From contig NW_019775572.1 of NCBI RefSeq assembly GCF_001039355.2, positions 99,637-163,636 of the forward strand: DNA of 64,000 nucleotides. Reading direction: 5' to 3'. The notes beneath the pieces are model-generated. The model had not been told where the DNA came from. It did not search any database and worked only from the letters and a program-made list of their open reading frames with translations. Shown here piece after piece: positions 14,701 through 27,183 of the stretch (position 1 is its first letter; the number at the start of each line of letters is the position of its first letter). Made by a program: the position numbers and the translations under genes. This DNA comes from Lingula anatina (lineage: Eukaryota; Brachiopoda; Lingulata; Lingulida; Lingulidae).

Positions 14701-16270
14701 CGCGTCATTCGAAGCGATTCAAAATGGCATCCCACAAAAAAATAAAATTGATGCCGGTCCTGTTAAAATTTGATAAAGCAATTTCTGAATTAAATTTTAT
14801 TATGCAATCCGTTTGTTGCGAATGATAAACATGTCCTAGTACTGGTCATTTTAAGGACGAGTTTAAATTATTGTTCATTTTTGAAGAATGCTCAAATATA
14901 GGCCCTACTACTATTAGGATATTTTAATTTTATTGCAGGGTCCTTGATATAGGCCTACTTCAACTATCTTTATTTAAAAAATAAGATATCACAGTCAACA
15001 GTCATTCAGATTTTTCTTGCTGACAACTGATCCAAATACTAGATTCTCTTTTTTTTTAACATAATGGTTTAATTTGAACTGGTCCTACTTTGAAATTTCA
15101 CAGGTTGAGGTATTGCTGTCTTCAAGAAGCTCCTGAAGCTTCAGAATTTTCGTGCTTTGAGGCACCGTAAAAAGTAATTTAAGTTATCACACTTTAAAGA
15201 ACTATTTTTCACATGGATTGTTTGTGAAATTGGTCTATGATACGCACCACCTATCCATACACATTTTAAGGTTGATGGTAATATAAAATAAAGAAATCAA
15301 GTTATAAAAATGAAAGCTGTTGTGTTATGAGTTTCAGATGTCAAGAGCTGTTTTCAAAGCACTTGTTTTGTCGTGTCTGTCAAAAATTTGTTTCATCAAT
15401 TTTTGTGGGAACAACATGTTGCACCTTAGTGCTTACTGGTGAGTTGAGAAGAAAAAGGATTACAATTTTACAAAATTTATTGATAGTTTTTATTATTAAA
15501 TAAGAAAAAAAATTATTTTTCCGAAGGACCCCATTTTGTTCTAAAGGACCCCATTTTACAATGCTAGTGGGGTCCCAAGGACTCCACTTACAAACTGCCC
15601 AGCGCAAACACTGTTGATCTATGTATTAGTCCTATGAATCAGTACTGCAAGTGTTAAAAGAAAAATAAGACATAGTTTTCTTTATATTTACATAACTGTT
15701 GACTAGATATGCCAAAAGAGCAAAAAAAAACAGTATTACTTTTGGAAAAAAGGTCTGCCATCAAATTAATTTTCTTACTTGACCAGCATTTTATGAATTT
15801 CTATCAGTTATGTAATTTTAAAGACAAAAGGCAAAATGGTTTTCATTATATATATAAAATAATATATATATATATAACCGTGGATAAAAATGCTGAAGAA
15901 CCCCCCCCCCAAAAAAAAAAACAAAAAAAAAAACAGCATAACTTTTGGAAAAATGGTCCGATCAAGCTGATTTTCGTACTCCACCTGTATTTTATGAATA
16001 TTCGAATCATCAGTTCTGTTATTTTGAATTCAAAAGGTCAAACAGCTACTTATTGTATAATCACACAAGTGATGGTCATATGTACAGACACATCTGTGTC
16101 TGTACATAAAAACAGTTCAACTCACAGGGCTTTATAAAATACAATAACAGAATATGCCACTTAAATATAAGACCAATATTTTGCAATTTTACAGTTCAAG
16201 ACAATAAGCAACGACCATAAAAGCTGTCATATGATTATATAAGTGGTTTTCATAAACAGCATAATATTTT
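14701..16270. other. No gene recognised; expected TMEM67 intron 1
   Basis: AT-rich sequence with poly-A/poly-C runs (about 15900-15930) and a short (AT)n at about 15849-15875. If the downstream TMEM67 exon is real, this should be its first intron. No second TMEM67 exon was found on the minus strand, and open frames here show no family resemblance. Confidence 0.5.
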
Positions 16271-16280
16271 TTTTACTAAC

Positions 16281-16485
16281 CGTCCGCACTATGCGTCTGG
16301 ACAGAACTATTTTGGTTGCACGGTTGGCAGGCAAGCTGAGAGATATCGAAAAAATTATCTCTACTTCCAGATTTCTTTTGTTTGCACTCGCTTGGAAGTT
16401 CTAAACTCCTAAAATATGTTTGCGCTAAGGAATAAGAAACAAAAATAACCAAAATTAAGACTTTTTCTCTTCCCTTTACCGCCAT
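16281..16485 (-). CDS. TMEM67: Meckelin (TMEM67), first coding exon only
   Basis: Meckelin is a transmembrane protein of the ciliary transition zone (MKS/B9 complex). The exon encodes 68 residues plus one base and ends at a good donor (ACG then GTTAGT, low-coordinate end 16281). The start ATG at 16485 opens a signal peptide (hydrophobic VLILVIFVSYSLA around residues 9-21). A mature Cys-rich start follows, with NFFDISQLACQPCNQNSS, closely matching the N-terminal cysteine-rich region of vertebrate meckelin (the C-x-x-Y/F-F-D-I-S-x-L-x-C-x-P-C signature). The remaining exons, normally coding for more than 900 residues, should lie to the left but are not in the window; the sequence instead runs into a transposon and NXF1. 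Its head-to-head position with RBM12B matches the vertebrate arrangement and supports the call. Confidence 0.85.
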
Positions 16486-16600
16486 TGTTGTTTGGAATGG
16501 AAGGACCGCACCTGTTACAGGTTACACGAGTTGATTGGTCAAATTTTTATATTTACAAAAGGGACCAATCAAATAGCGAATTTTCGTGTGCTTCTGAGCT
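16486..16600. promoter_or_regulatory. Bidirectional TMEM67/RBM12B promoter with inverted CCAAT boxes
   Basis: Only about 160 bp separate the TMEM67 start codon (16485, leftward) from the putative RBM12B first-exon donor (16647, rightward). Within it are TTGATTGGTC (16531-16540) and its exact reverse complement GACCAATCAA (16563-16572), two CCAAT boxes facing each other about 22 bp apart. Paired CCAAT boxes bound by NF-Y are common in divergent promoters. No TATA box is evident. The promoter role is inferred from gene layout and motifs. Confidence 0.55.
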
Positions 16601-16646
16601 TCTGATAACAGAAGCTTCAGCCGCTCGTGTCAAGGCAAAATGTGAG
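16573..16646 (+). other. RBM12B: Putative RBM12B 5'-UTR exon
   Basis: A splice donor (TGTGAG then GTGAGCG) sits at 16646/16647. A matching acceptor (CTCTTCCAG, exon starting 17710) lies 54 bp upstream of the RBM12B start codon. A non-coding leader exon feeding a single coding exon is the usual structure of RBM12-family genes. The 5' limit of this exon is unknown and is placed arbitrarily after the CCAAT boxes. Confidence 0.35.
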
Positions 16647-17763
16647 GTGAGCGAGTTTTTATTCCTTTCTTGGGGTAACCTCACGCAAATTCAAGTAGAT
16701 TTTATCATATATTGATATAAGAGCAGTGGCATATAATCCTCGAAAACTTTGGAAGCTACTATAAAGGGCAGATTTTGTGAAAAAACTTCCGTGAATGATA
16801 AAGCAAATATTGTTTACCAGCGGGAGGCGTGGGGGAAATGGGGGGAATCCCCTGCGTCATTTTCTTTTCCTTGCACAAATGATTTTGGCAGCTCATCAAA
16901 AGGAACTTCGTGTTTACCCTGCAGTATAGAAAAAGCTTTAGATGACATGATATTATCGTATCCCACTTTCTATCAACGAGTTTATTTTTTAGTTTGAAGT
17001 TGAAAAAAAGTTTGATTATATTAATATTAAAATATAATTTAGAAAAAATATCTAAAGGTAAAATTATGAGGTTTCAAAGTTTTAAGGGATTTCTGTTAAT
17101 GAATTTATTGCTACTAAATGTCAGTGATAAGATCTACACTGGAATATGTCTGTCAGTTTTAGCACCCGGGGGAGTTACAAAACAACAAAGTGACATTGTT
17201 GAAATGGTCCATAAAAGAGCATATTAAATCACATAGCCAGGCATTTCATATGAAAGGGGACTCACAATTTCTAACTGTTTAACACTTGCCAGCAGGAGGA
17301 ATGAGCTATCTAAAGCATTGCTCCACAATATGCCCAAAGATCATAAAACACACCATCTACTGCCTGAGGCAAATTAAATGGGAAAATATAATGTACTCTG
17401 TGTCAGACTTAAAAATATACTATACCAATATTGAGAACTATCAGATCTTCAATAACTTTCATACCATGGGCACTGATAACTTAAAAACGTAACTTTTTAA
17501 ATGACTATTAAGGTATTTTTAAATATCCATGGAGTACCAAATTTTTAATTCCATCTTAACATTTTTAATTAACAATTTTACTAATATTATTTCATTTAGT
17601 AAATAAGCAGTTATATTTAGTTATATATTATTGTACAATCCAACTATTTTAGTTGCACATTAACATTATTATTATGATTATTAAAAACAAAATGCTTTTT
17701 CTCTTCCAGTATTGAACCCTGAATCATCTACATGATACCAGTTGCGCAGCAGTAAATATTATT

Positions 17764-20700
17764 ATGTCAGTGATAATACGACTGCAGGGGCTACCTTGGA
17801 CTGCCAATGCCCTGGACATTAGGAAGTTTTTTCAGGGGCTTTCTATCCCAGATGGAGGTGTTCACATCATCGGAGGAACCAGTGGGGATGCTTTTATTGC
17901 CTTCTCCACAGATGAAGATGCCAGGAGGGCCATGATGATGGAAGGGAAGATCAATGGACAGATAATCAAGCTATTACTGAGCAGTAAGGCAGAGATGCAA
18001 AATGTGATAACCCAGGCAAGGAGCTTTCCTGCACCTCAAAAATCTGGCCAAGGGGCCCCAGCACCTGCAGAACCCCCATTTAGAGCCTCTGGGCCTGAAT
18101 CCGGAAATGACTCATACAGAGGGCCCCATGGTAGGTCCTCATTTGGAGGAAAATATGGGGATAAGGGAAGGTTATACCTATCCGAGGAATACAGGGCTTC
18201 AGCACAAAATAGTAGGTACAATCCTGCAGGACAGCAGCATTCTAACCCAAGAGGGAAAGGTCCTTGGCCTGCAGGAGGTGGCGCAATGTATGATGGCTAC
18301 AGAAATGGACCCCAACAAGTTGAGAGTTCAGATCCAGGTCATGATGTCCATTATAGAAGTCCCCCAGGACAACATGGTCCACATTTTCAAAGAGAATCGG
18401 AAGGCCGAAGCTTGGATTCTCGAGGATCACGTGATCCCCGAAGGTCACCCCGTTTAAGAGAATCTGATCACAGAGGCGTGTCTAACTATGGAGGACCATC
18501 TGCTTCAGTAGGAAGGCCAATTCAAAGAGGACCTGATCATACTAAGAATGACCGTCAAGGACCATCAGGTCATAGGGGCCCACCAGTTCGAATGCCAGAT
18601 CTTGGAGATGGTAGAAATGGACACAGGGTTAATGACCTCCGGGAGAAGCTTGATCAGTCAAGGCATATCCGCCAAGAACAAGATTATCAACCTGAACAAG
18701 ATTTTAACACCAGGGTGGTTGAGCTCAGGAGATCATCTGAAATCTTGCCTCCAGAGCAATTTGTTCCACAGGGAGATATTGACCAAAGAGACCTTGGTAG
18801 ATCTCAAGACACTTATGTTTCTATTAATGAGCCTGATCAAAGTTTGAATGGATCCCTGCATGGACTAGATGACCAGGTGTTGCAAAGAGGACAATCACAT
18901 ATGAATGAGCCCTATGGTTTTGGAGGCAGGATTTTAGATAGAGAAATAAATGAGTATGAACAAAGTAGGGATATTTCATCTCACAGAAGTGCTAGTCGGA
19001 AATTGGACCAACATGTTTCAAGACATAAAAGAAGTTTTACCCCACCACAGCAGGGTATTGATCGTCTAGTTCAGGTATATGACAGAGATAGAACCAGGCC
19101 ACAAGAAAGAATGCATCGTGATCTAACCGCAAGGCAAGATCAACATAGAGATGAACCTGAACGACCTGCTGTTTATGACAGAGGGGAATGGAACCAAGAC
19201 AGGGTCGCACGTGACATTAACACAGATGGCAGAAATTTTAATGACATTGAAGAGTCAAGCATGAGTGGGGCTAGACATTCATTGGATAACTGGAATGATA
19301 GTCTCCAAGAATCAAGAGGTCATATGGGCAGGAACAAAAACATTGGTGAACCATTTACTGAACAGACGATGGTTGATGCCAATGACAGGCACATTAGTGC
19401 CCCACCATTTAAAAGACCTCTCCTTGAAACCCCTCGAAGTCCTGATGATGTTGAACCAAGGAGATACGGTGATACAAATAGACCCTCCTTCAAGGATGAA
19501 AGACACTTTGGGGTTTGCATGGAACTGAGTAACATGCCTTTCACTGTTCGGTATGATGATGTAAGCAAGTTTTTTCAAGGAATAAAGATTGCTAGGGATG
19601 GAATCAAGCTTTGTAACGACCACCGAGGAAGAAGGAATGGCACAGGAGTTGTAAAGTTTGCTTCCCGATGGGACTATGACGAAGCCATGAAACTGAACTA
19701 TCAACTTATGGGAGAAAGATCTCTCCAGATGACCCCCTGTCAACTGGAGGACTTTGAAAGAGCTGTAGATCCATACCTCCCTAAAGAAGAAGACTATGCT
19801 CCCAGTGTGAAACGAAAACGAGAGGGCCCTCTGCCCATGGAAGAGAGAGACCCTCAAGACAGTGGTCTTTGGCTTGAGCTTTCTAATCTACATCCCAGCA
19901 CTGAGAAACATCAGGTGCGTTCCTTCATGCGTGGGTTTCAGTGGGCAGAAGGGAGTCTCTTTGTTGAGTTTGACCGCAGAGGCACATGTATGGGCAGTGC
20001 TACCTTGAAATGGGGTGTCGACGTGACTTTGAGTCAACTTTACGCAAGAGTGGCCGTGATCCCTTGGGAAAAGCACCCAGTATTACAATTAGTCCTATCC
20101 CTTGGAAGCATATGCGGGACAAGGTAGACAAGCACAAGTTCGTGTACTCTTTCAAAGGAGGATCTTTTGAGGAATTTCCCCAGAAAGCACATTCTGGCTC
20201 AATGGAAAAGGACAATTTTTCAGCGTTTCTTCAAGGATTGCCATATGATGCAGAGGATAGTGATGTTAGGGAATTCTTTAAACCTTTGCACATTCTGGAC
20301 AGAGGCATACATATTGTGAGGGATAAAGCAGGGCGGGCCATAGGCAGTGCTTATGTGGAGTTTGAAACATACAGAGATCTAAAGTTTGCTCTTCAAAGAG
20401 ATAAAAGGTCTATGAGACATCGGTACATCACAGTTACGCGCTACAATGCCAGCAGGGGCCCATCATTTGAAAAGTATCCTCCAGATGTTAGACCAAAAGA
20501 AGATGTTTTACGAAAAGTGGACTTGTCTACCATTGGCAAACCTGGGTGTGTCCTCCATGCCTCTAACCTCTCGATTGAGGCCAACAAGGTGGACATTCTC
20601 GACTTTTTCCGTGACTATAGACCTATAACCGACTCTGTGAGGATACACACTGATGTGAAAGGACAGAGCACTGGTGATGCACTGGTGGCGTTCAGGTCCA

Positions 20701-20789
20701 TTGGAGATGCAAAGGCAGCTGTAAAGAACTTGAATCTGAAAGTGATGAAAGAAAGGGCTATCAAACTCAAACAGGTGCACAATGTGTGA
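17764..20789 (+). CDS. RBM12B: RNA-binding protein RBM12B, five RRMs, one apparent frameshift
   Basis: A nuclear RRM protein of the RBM12 (SWAN) family with poorly known targets. The ATG at 17764 follows an in-exon leader that begins at the acceptor 17709/17710. RRM1 covers residues 1-80 (VIIRLQGLPWTANALDIRKF, then IPDGGVHIIGG and LLLSSKAEMQ), the family hallmark. Residues about 90-570 are a long Arg/Gly/Asp/Gln-rich disordered region. Four more RRMs follow: about 580-660 (FGVCMELSNMPFTV), 700-775 (LWLELSNLHPSTEK), 817-895 (FSAFLQGLPYDAED) and 927-1003 (GCVLHASNLSIEANK). The frame breaks inside RRM3 at GGGG 20012-20015: frame 1 runs on to a stop at 20127, while the conserved protein resumes in the next frame (RRDFESTLRKSG) and runs to 20789. 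Together they amount to about 1008 residues, close to human RBM12B (about 1000). A sequencing slip in the G run is likelier than a true pseudogene, since the rest is intact. The coding region is intronless, as in vertebrates. Confidence 0.92.
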
Positions 20790-23700
20790 AAGTTGTGAAG
20801 GTAAATATCCTAGGAGTTGAAGTGTTTTAATTGAATCATAAAAAATTTGATTTGACACTGACTGCCTTATATTCTAGACGGACAGATTGACCTTTTCCTT
20901 GTCAGATGAACTGCACTTTTTTGTACTTAGTACTGTAAAATCATAAAGTTGTCCCCAAATATGTATATATTTCTTTTTAAAAAATTCCGTTACATCTGTG
21001 GTCTGCTTTTTGCTGATTAAAAAAGTAATCAAAACATGAAAGGGGTCTTTTGGAGACAGAAGAAAAGGAATTTAGTCTTCTTCACAGTCACAGGTATAAC
21101 TTAATGAGTTGACCAAAGATTATGGCAAACCTAAAAGCAATATACCACAAAAAAAAAATAAATAAATAAATAAAATAAAATAATAATAATTATTATATAA
21201 AAATTATATATATGTAAGGATATTGCTGCCAGATTGATTGAACTGTGCAGTATATTTGTTTGGAAGCCCTGGCAAGCTCAAGCTTCAAGCTAATACATAT
21301 GGAATATGAATTCAGGAAAACTTTGAATGTTTGGTGTAAGCTCTGGCCCACAGCGTACTGTTGGTGGATTGGATTTAGTCATGTTTTACAAAGAATTGAC
21401 ATACTTGAAACTGTTCCTGTAAAATTTTCTTCCCTGTGACTTTTCCCTTTGAATTGACTTGCACTTATACAGAAACTGCTACGGAACTTTTTGACCATAT
21501 TCAGTTCTTGATTTATGAAAAAATATATAAAGACAACATGCACCACAGCGTAGACTACTTGGCAGATTTTGGACTGTGTGTTAGTGCCCTCAGATAATCA
21601 CTCATTTCTTCTCACTTTACTTGGACTGGCCACCAGAAGACTGACAGTATTTCCGTCTGTAGCCCTGTTTTTCTTTTTGCCAGGCGCTTAACTTATCAAT
21701 GAGGATGACTATTTTTGCCAGTTGATGATGGGGAGGACAATGATCGTTTTGGATGAAAAATGAAAGAAATGTGATATCTTTACCCTAAGTTTCTGTTAGT
21801 CAGTTAAATGCAGTTTTTTTTTCAGTGTATGGGTAAGTAATTATTATAGTTTTTATAATATATGCATGATTTATCATTTCTTCTTTCTTAAATCATTCAA
21901 ATATGATTGCTTGACCCTGCTATTTTACAAGAAACTCATCATTGAAAATGTTCATTTGATTGGTGGCACTTTCCTATCCAGAGAAAATGAATAAAGATGT
22001 CTGATTGGCTAAATAATTTACAGCTGAAATGAAATGGAAATGGATATCTGAGAGGTTGAATTTCAAATTGATCACGAAATTATGTCTGATTGGCAGAAAA
22101 CTCAAATTGCTGCTGTGTCTGAGATGGAAACTGGTGACTGATTGCTTGAATTCTCATCATCATCAACAATGTGACCATTGGTGCACCCAATTCTTGACAC
22201 TTCCTCCAATCCACACAGAGAAATAGAGTTTTTAGAGTTAGATTTAAGACTGGGACTACTCCCATCTTGCACGTCATCAAAACCAGGTTCCTGAATTCTA
22301 AAACAACAAAAAGAATGTCTGTTTGGTGGTAACCTAGACCAATGACATGAAGGAGAAGTAATAGTTTTGGATCCTGTACATACTGCGACATGTTACAAGT
22401 GACTGTGACAGTAAGATATTGGATAATTTTTCTGCCAGTGGGGAAACTTCATTATACTGATGGATCAAAGTTTAACAACTATTTTCCAAATATGCGTGTG
22501 TACACATTGAATAAATAATTTCAGGAAGTTACAGAAATATATATATATATTTATTTTGCAGAAGACTTGGATTGCTGAACAAACTTATCACTTGATAATT
22601 TTCAGGTCTTTTTCTTTTCTGCAAAAAATTTGTGACCAATCCAGAAGCCTGAATAACTAGAAAGATCTTCAACCAAGAGTGGAAAAGATATGTGACAGTA
22701 AACATTTGAAAGAATATTGAATTTTTTAGAAGCTGATCAAGGATGTGTGATTGTACTGGGACAGTAACAGCTGGACTGGTTGTTCTGGTTAAACGGAAGA
22801 TGGCTTTTTAAAAGTAGAAACAAACTCCCAGCATAAGTCAAAGATTGTACTGAGCTGGATTTGTACACGGTGTTGAGGTGGGAAGAACAAAGGTTTAAGA
22901 ACTTAAGATTAACCATTCTCAATCAGCATTTCCATTGAATAAATCCTTTTCCATTTATTTATTTATTTATTTATTAACTCTTGGAAAAAGGGGAATGGCT
23001 GCTTGTCTTGTCCAATAGGAACTGTTGTACTTGCAAGGAACTGATCAATTTTCATATTCAAGGATGCTCTGTAAAAAAAATAAAAACTTGATTGACCGTT
23101 GAATACACGGCAGGGCATGAAAAGGATTTTCACTTATGTGAATTTTGGTATATACTGAGGACTTACATTGCTGTAATCTGGTGAACTAGAGTAAAAATCT
23201 TCAATTGGCCTTTGACAAGGATTTGCAAATGGATTTTTTTTTTAATTTTATTTATTTATTTTTTAACAAATTTAAGAGAGGGTATGGTCCTTTATGGAAT
23301 GCAGAAATATTACTGAGTATCTTCACCAAATTTTGATCATGAATACTGATGAATAGAGAAAGGGTCATGACAAAACGACGATAAATGAAAAAGATCCACA
23401 TATCAGTGAATGAACTGAACAAGCAAAGGATACTAGACAACTTCTGTTGCATATATTACTTCACAATATGTGCTGATTTATACCTCTGTTAAGGGGTACA
23501 TTAAATTTCTTATATTGGTATATGTTATCATGACTGCACAAAGCTTGCCGTGACAAGCAAATGGCTGTAGTATTGGAGTATATTATTTATTTATCTTTTT
23601 ATTTATTTATTTATTCAAGCTGTAAATGTTTGATTTTTATTCTAATTAGAAAGTCAGTATTTAGATATTACTCACATTTCACACTTTTTTTATACAGTAT

Positions 23701-26700
23701 TGGCGTCACTTTGTTCCCAATTAATATAGTATTAAAAAATGATAATTGCTCTTTTCAGGCTGAAAGCACTCTTAATGTGATCGATTACTTAATGTCTAGG
23801 GGGAAGAAGATCAGCCATTGACTTTAATGTTTTGTTTTTGATTAAGGAAAAAGTATTACTTCTAGAACCTTTACTAGTAGTTTTTGATATAGGATTTTTC
23901 TGAATAGGAAAAAAGCTTAATGTGAATTGTACATATATATATATATATATATTGGTATTTCAATGTTTTTGATATGTAACTGTAATAATTGGAGCATTGT
24001 TAATGTAGTGGTGTAGAAGAAAATATTATGCATGTGGTGAACCTATTATTATTATTAATGAGCAGTGCAGTTTTCTGTAATTCTTACTATGAATGTTGAT
24101 ATGTTATACATAGTAGATATTTCTCCAAAGCTGCTTTGTTAGCATGGGGAACAAAATGCACTAAGGTCAACAATTGGATTTTTGCATTGTAAATGGAGCA
24201 TTAATTGGTTGTCAACCCAATATTTTCAGAAAATATGTTTTGCATTCATTGTGTAATGTGTTAGAACTTGCATGGGTGGTTGTGGTGAGGGTGTGGAAAA
24301 TAACCTTTGACAAAGAGGTTTAGTTTTTGCCTTTGTTGCACTGTTAGTTTGCAGACAATGTCAAAATGTCATGGAGGGATTTTGATAACATTTCAGGATA
24401 GGTCAGAAATGAACTAAGAATTGAATTTGTGATATCAAAAAGTTTGTGTTAGAAGTGAAAAGTTAAAGATTTTCTCAACAAGAATACATTATGATAATAG
24501 ATTATGATATTGTTTTTTTTTTTTTTTTTTTTTTTTTTCTTGTAGTTAAAGAAATTTATCTTCACTAGGAAAAACACAAAGGTGAAATTATGAGTCTGCC
24601 TTACCCACCCCCTCCCTAAAAAATGGATCCACCAATGTTGAACTACATTGATTTGCCAACAGCCTTGGTCTGGGCTCAAATACTCCCCAGTACCATGCCA
24701 TGTACCAGTGCCATGTACATATTATGTATGCAATGTGCAATTCCTTGATGCCATTTGCTATTTCATGAAGGACAAATTTCTTGGATCAAAATAAAGCAAA
24801 TTTTGTGAATTAAGTATATCAAATTTAAAAGTTATAAATTGCATGTGTTATGAAAAGGAAAAAATATTTTTTAGTTAACTAGAAAGCTTGTTTATGATTT
24901 GAATGAGTGGATAAAATAAAGTAGAGGTTGGGCATTGATGGGCTGGCAGATTAGGAAAATGTGGAAGTTCATTTCTAAGAGAATTTTTAAAAAAATTGTA
25001 TTATTTGGCACCAATAATTTGCCTCTGCCTTTAGGGAGAAATGTATTCCTAGACTATTAAGGAATAACCCAGTATTAGTGTTAGATTAGAATGTGCTTTT
25101 AAAGCTTTGTTAGATGTTGCGCACAGAGCTGAAGGCAATTATGTTCACCGAAGTTTTGATGAATTGCCAAATGTTTTGAGTTTAATCATCATTGCTTAAT
25201 TGGAAAATGTTGCTGTTATAGAAAAAAACAGTTTCTTTACAACTTTATTGTTACACTTTTGTTTCTGGTTAACTGCAATAAAAGAAGTAGAAACTGAGAA
25301 GTCTTGTTCTTGTTAATTTTAAATTTTATTATCATTATTTTGTTTTATTTTATTATATTTTTTTATTATATTTATTTATTTATTTATTTTACAGACAGCG
25401 TGTCTGCACGTAAAGTCATTACTTTTGTCTGCTATTGTCATCATCATGCACTTAAATAAAAATATATTTTATAAAATATTCAGTAGACTCATGTAAAAAC
25501 AAATACCAGTACTTGATACCACAATTCCCAAGATATAAAAGTAAATTATGGCAAAAAATTAAGATGCAAGATATACACATAAAAACCAATTATGAATAAG
25601 ATAATCATGAACAAAATTTCCTAAAAAGATGTTTTTTTTTTTTAACTTCTTCTTAAAGTTATCATTTGATTAAATTATGTGAATATAAATTGGTAACATA
25701 TTTCATTGGACCAGCTGACTTACAAAAAGATGTCCCCATAAGTTTTAAGACACATTTTTACAGGTTTCGATAACAGTTAATCTACTGTTTGCAAATTTCT
25801 GCTAGTAGGAACATAGTGAATAACTGAATTAAGTAAGTTAGTGCCACTTTATAAAAAGCACATCTCACAATTAACGCAATAAGTGGATAAATATGTGACC
25901 TATCTCTTCAAAATTACTTGAGTGATTCATAAAGATACAATACACTTAAAGTTCAACAAATTTATTTGACCATTTTCTTTGAAGAAATGCAGTGTAGGTT
26001 GTTCACAGTTACAGTGCATAATTTAAAATTGGTGGTGATTATATATGCTGTTGAGTATTATGTGATATTGCACCAAACTTGACAAAAACCCTTTTTTTTT
26101 TTGTGCACTGCCATTTTTAACACTAAAAGGAAAAGCATGTTACTTGTTATCCTCAAACTCATATTCTATTAATTAATTGGACCAAATAACAGTTCAAGTT
26201 TGAATGGTGGCCTAATTATTTCTTGAAATAGTTGTTTTTAATTTTTTTTTCATTTACCTAAAAATCTTGGGTTTCAGGACCAAAAATCCATGGAAAGAAA
26301 CCCTCTATATGTCATTAAATGTAGGCACATAAGTGATCATAAGCTCAGCACCAGTGCTATTTTTATACTATTCCTTCTTTTAAGAATATTGAAATATTCT
26401 GTGGGATTTAAAAAGTAGCAGTGTCTGCAGATGAAAGAAAGACATTTTCAATTAGTGCATGGAGTGTTGGTTTTGTTTGAACTCCAAATGAAAAAATATA
26501 GACCAAGAACATCGAAAACAATGGTTCAATTACCACTTGTTATGCCTTTTCCCTAAAACAATTTGATCTTTCGAACCAAAGCCTACAATAGAATCCATAT
26601 GAATTTGCATCCTACTTAAATGTTTGTTTGATCTATCCTTTTAATAAGCGTCTTTTATGTACTTTAGTCCACTTGTAAAATTGGAACATTTTGGCTCGCT
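20790..26700 (+). other. RBM12B 3' region and intergenic DNA, no further gene seen
   Basis: About 5.9 kb of AT-rich sequence between the RBM12B stop and the SNX16 promoter area. AATAAA-type signals occur at several places, including the A/T-rich run 21150-21190, about 21990 and about 25278; the last is followed by GT-rich sequence and could end a long 3' UTR. Simple repeats include ATTT runs (about 22955, 23590, 25375), (AT)n at 23935-23952 and a poly-T tract at 24513-24538. Short open frames show no conserved domains. Confidence 0.5.
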
Positions 26701-27183
26701 TAATGCATTGTTCTAATATTTTTGTGGGCTTTTTGTTTTGGAAGGAGAATTCCTTGTGATTGCAGTTGTTGCGCCGCCAGTTGAAGTGCGCACCTGCTGT
26801 CGCACCTGTAGCATTGTGATTAGTGTTGATTACCTTTTTGTCTGAGAAGCCATGGTTGCCGTGTGAGGGTGACTAACTCTTATATTCCTCCAACACGGAA
26901 ATTATGACTACCACCAAGATACGAGGTTTTGATCAGTCGGATTCGTGACAGAAAAATACATCATTGTCTCGGTAATTCAACCAAATTGACCCAGTAGGGA
27001 CATGCAGCAAGTTTAAACGAGGACACGGATCTTGTAGTCTAAGAGTAGACTTGTTATGTGAAAGAAGACAAAGTAAACATCGTGTTTTGTCTAGCTTCTC
27101 AAGACTGTGCTAAACGTGGCAACTAGTACTGTTTTTATACAGCTGTGTATATTTTATTCGAGGAAACTTATTTTTAATCTAAA

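Noticed and set aside
20005-20020. Programmed -1 ribosomal frameshifting in RBM12B
   Set aside because: No in-phase slippery heptamer is present, and RBM12B in other animals is a single continuous frame; a missing G is simpler.
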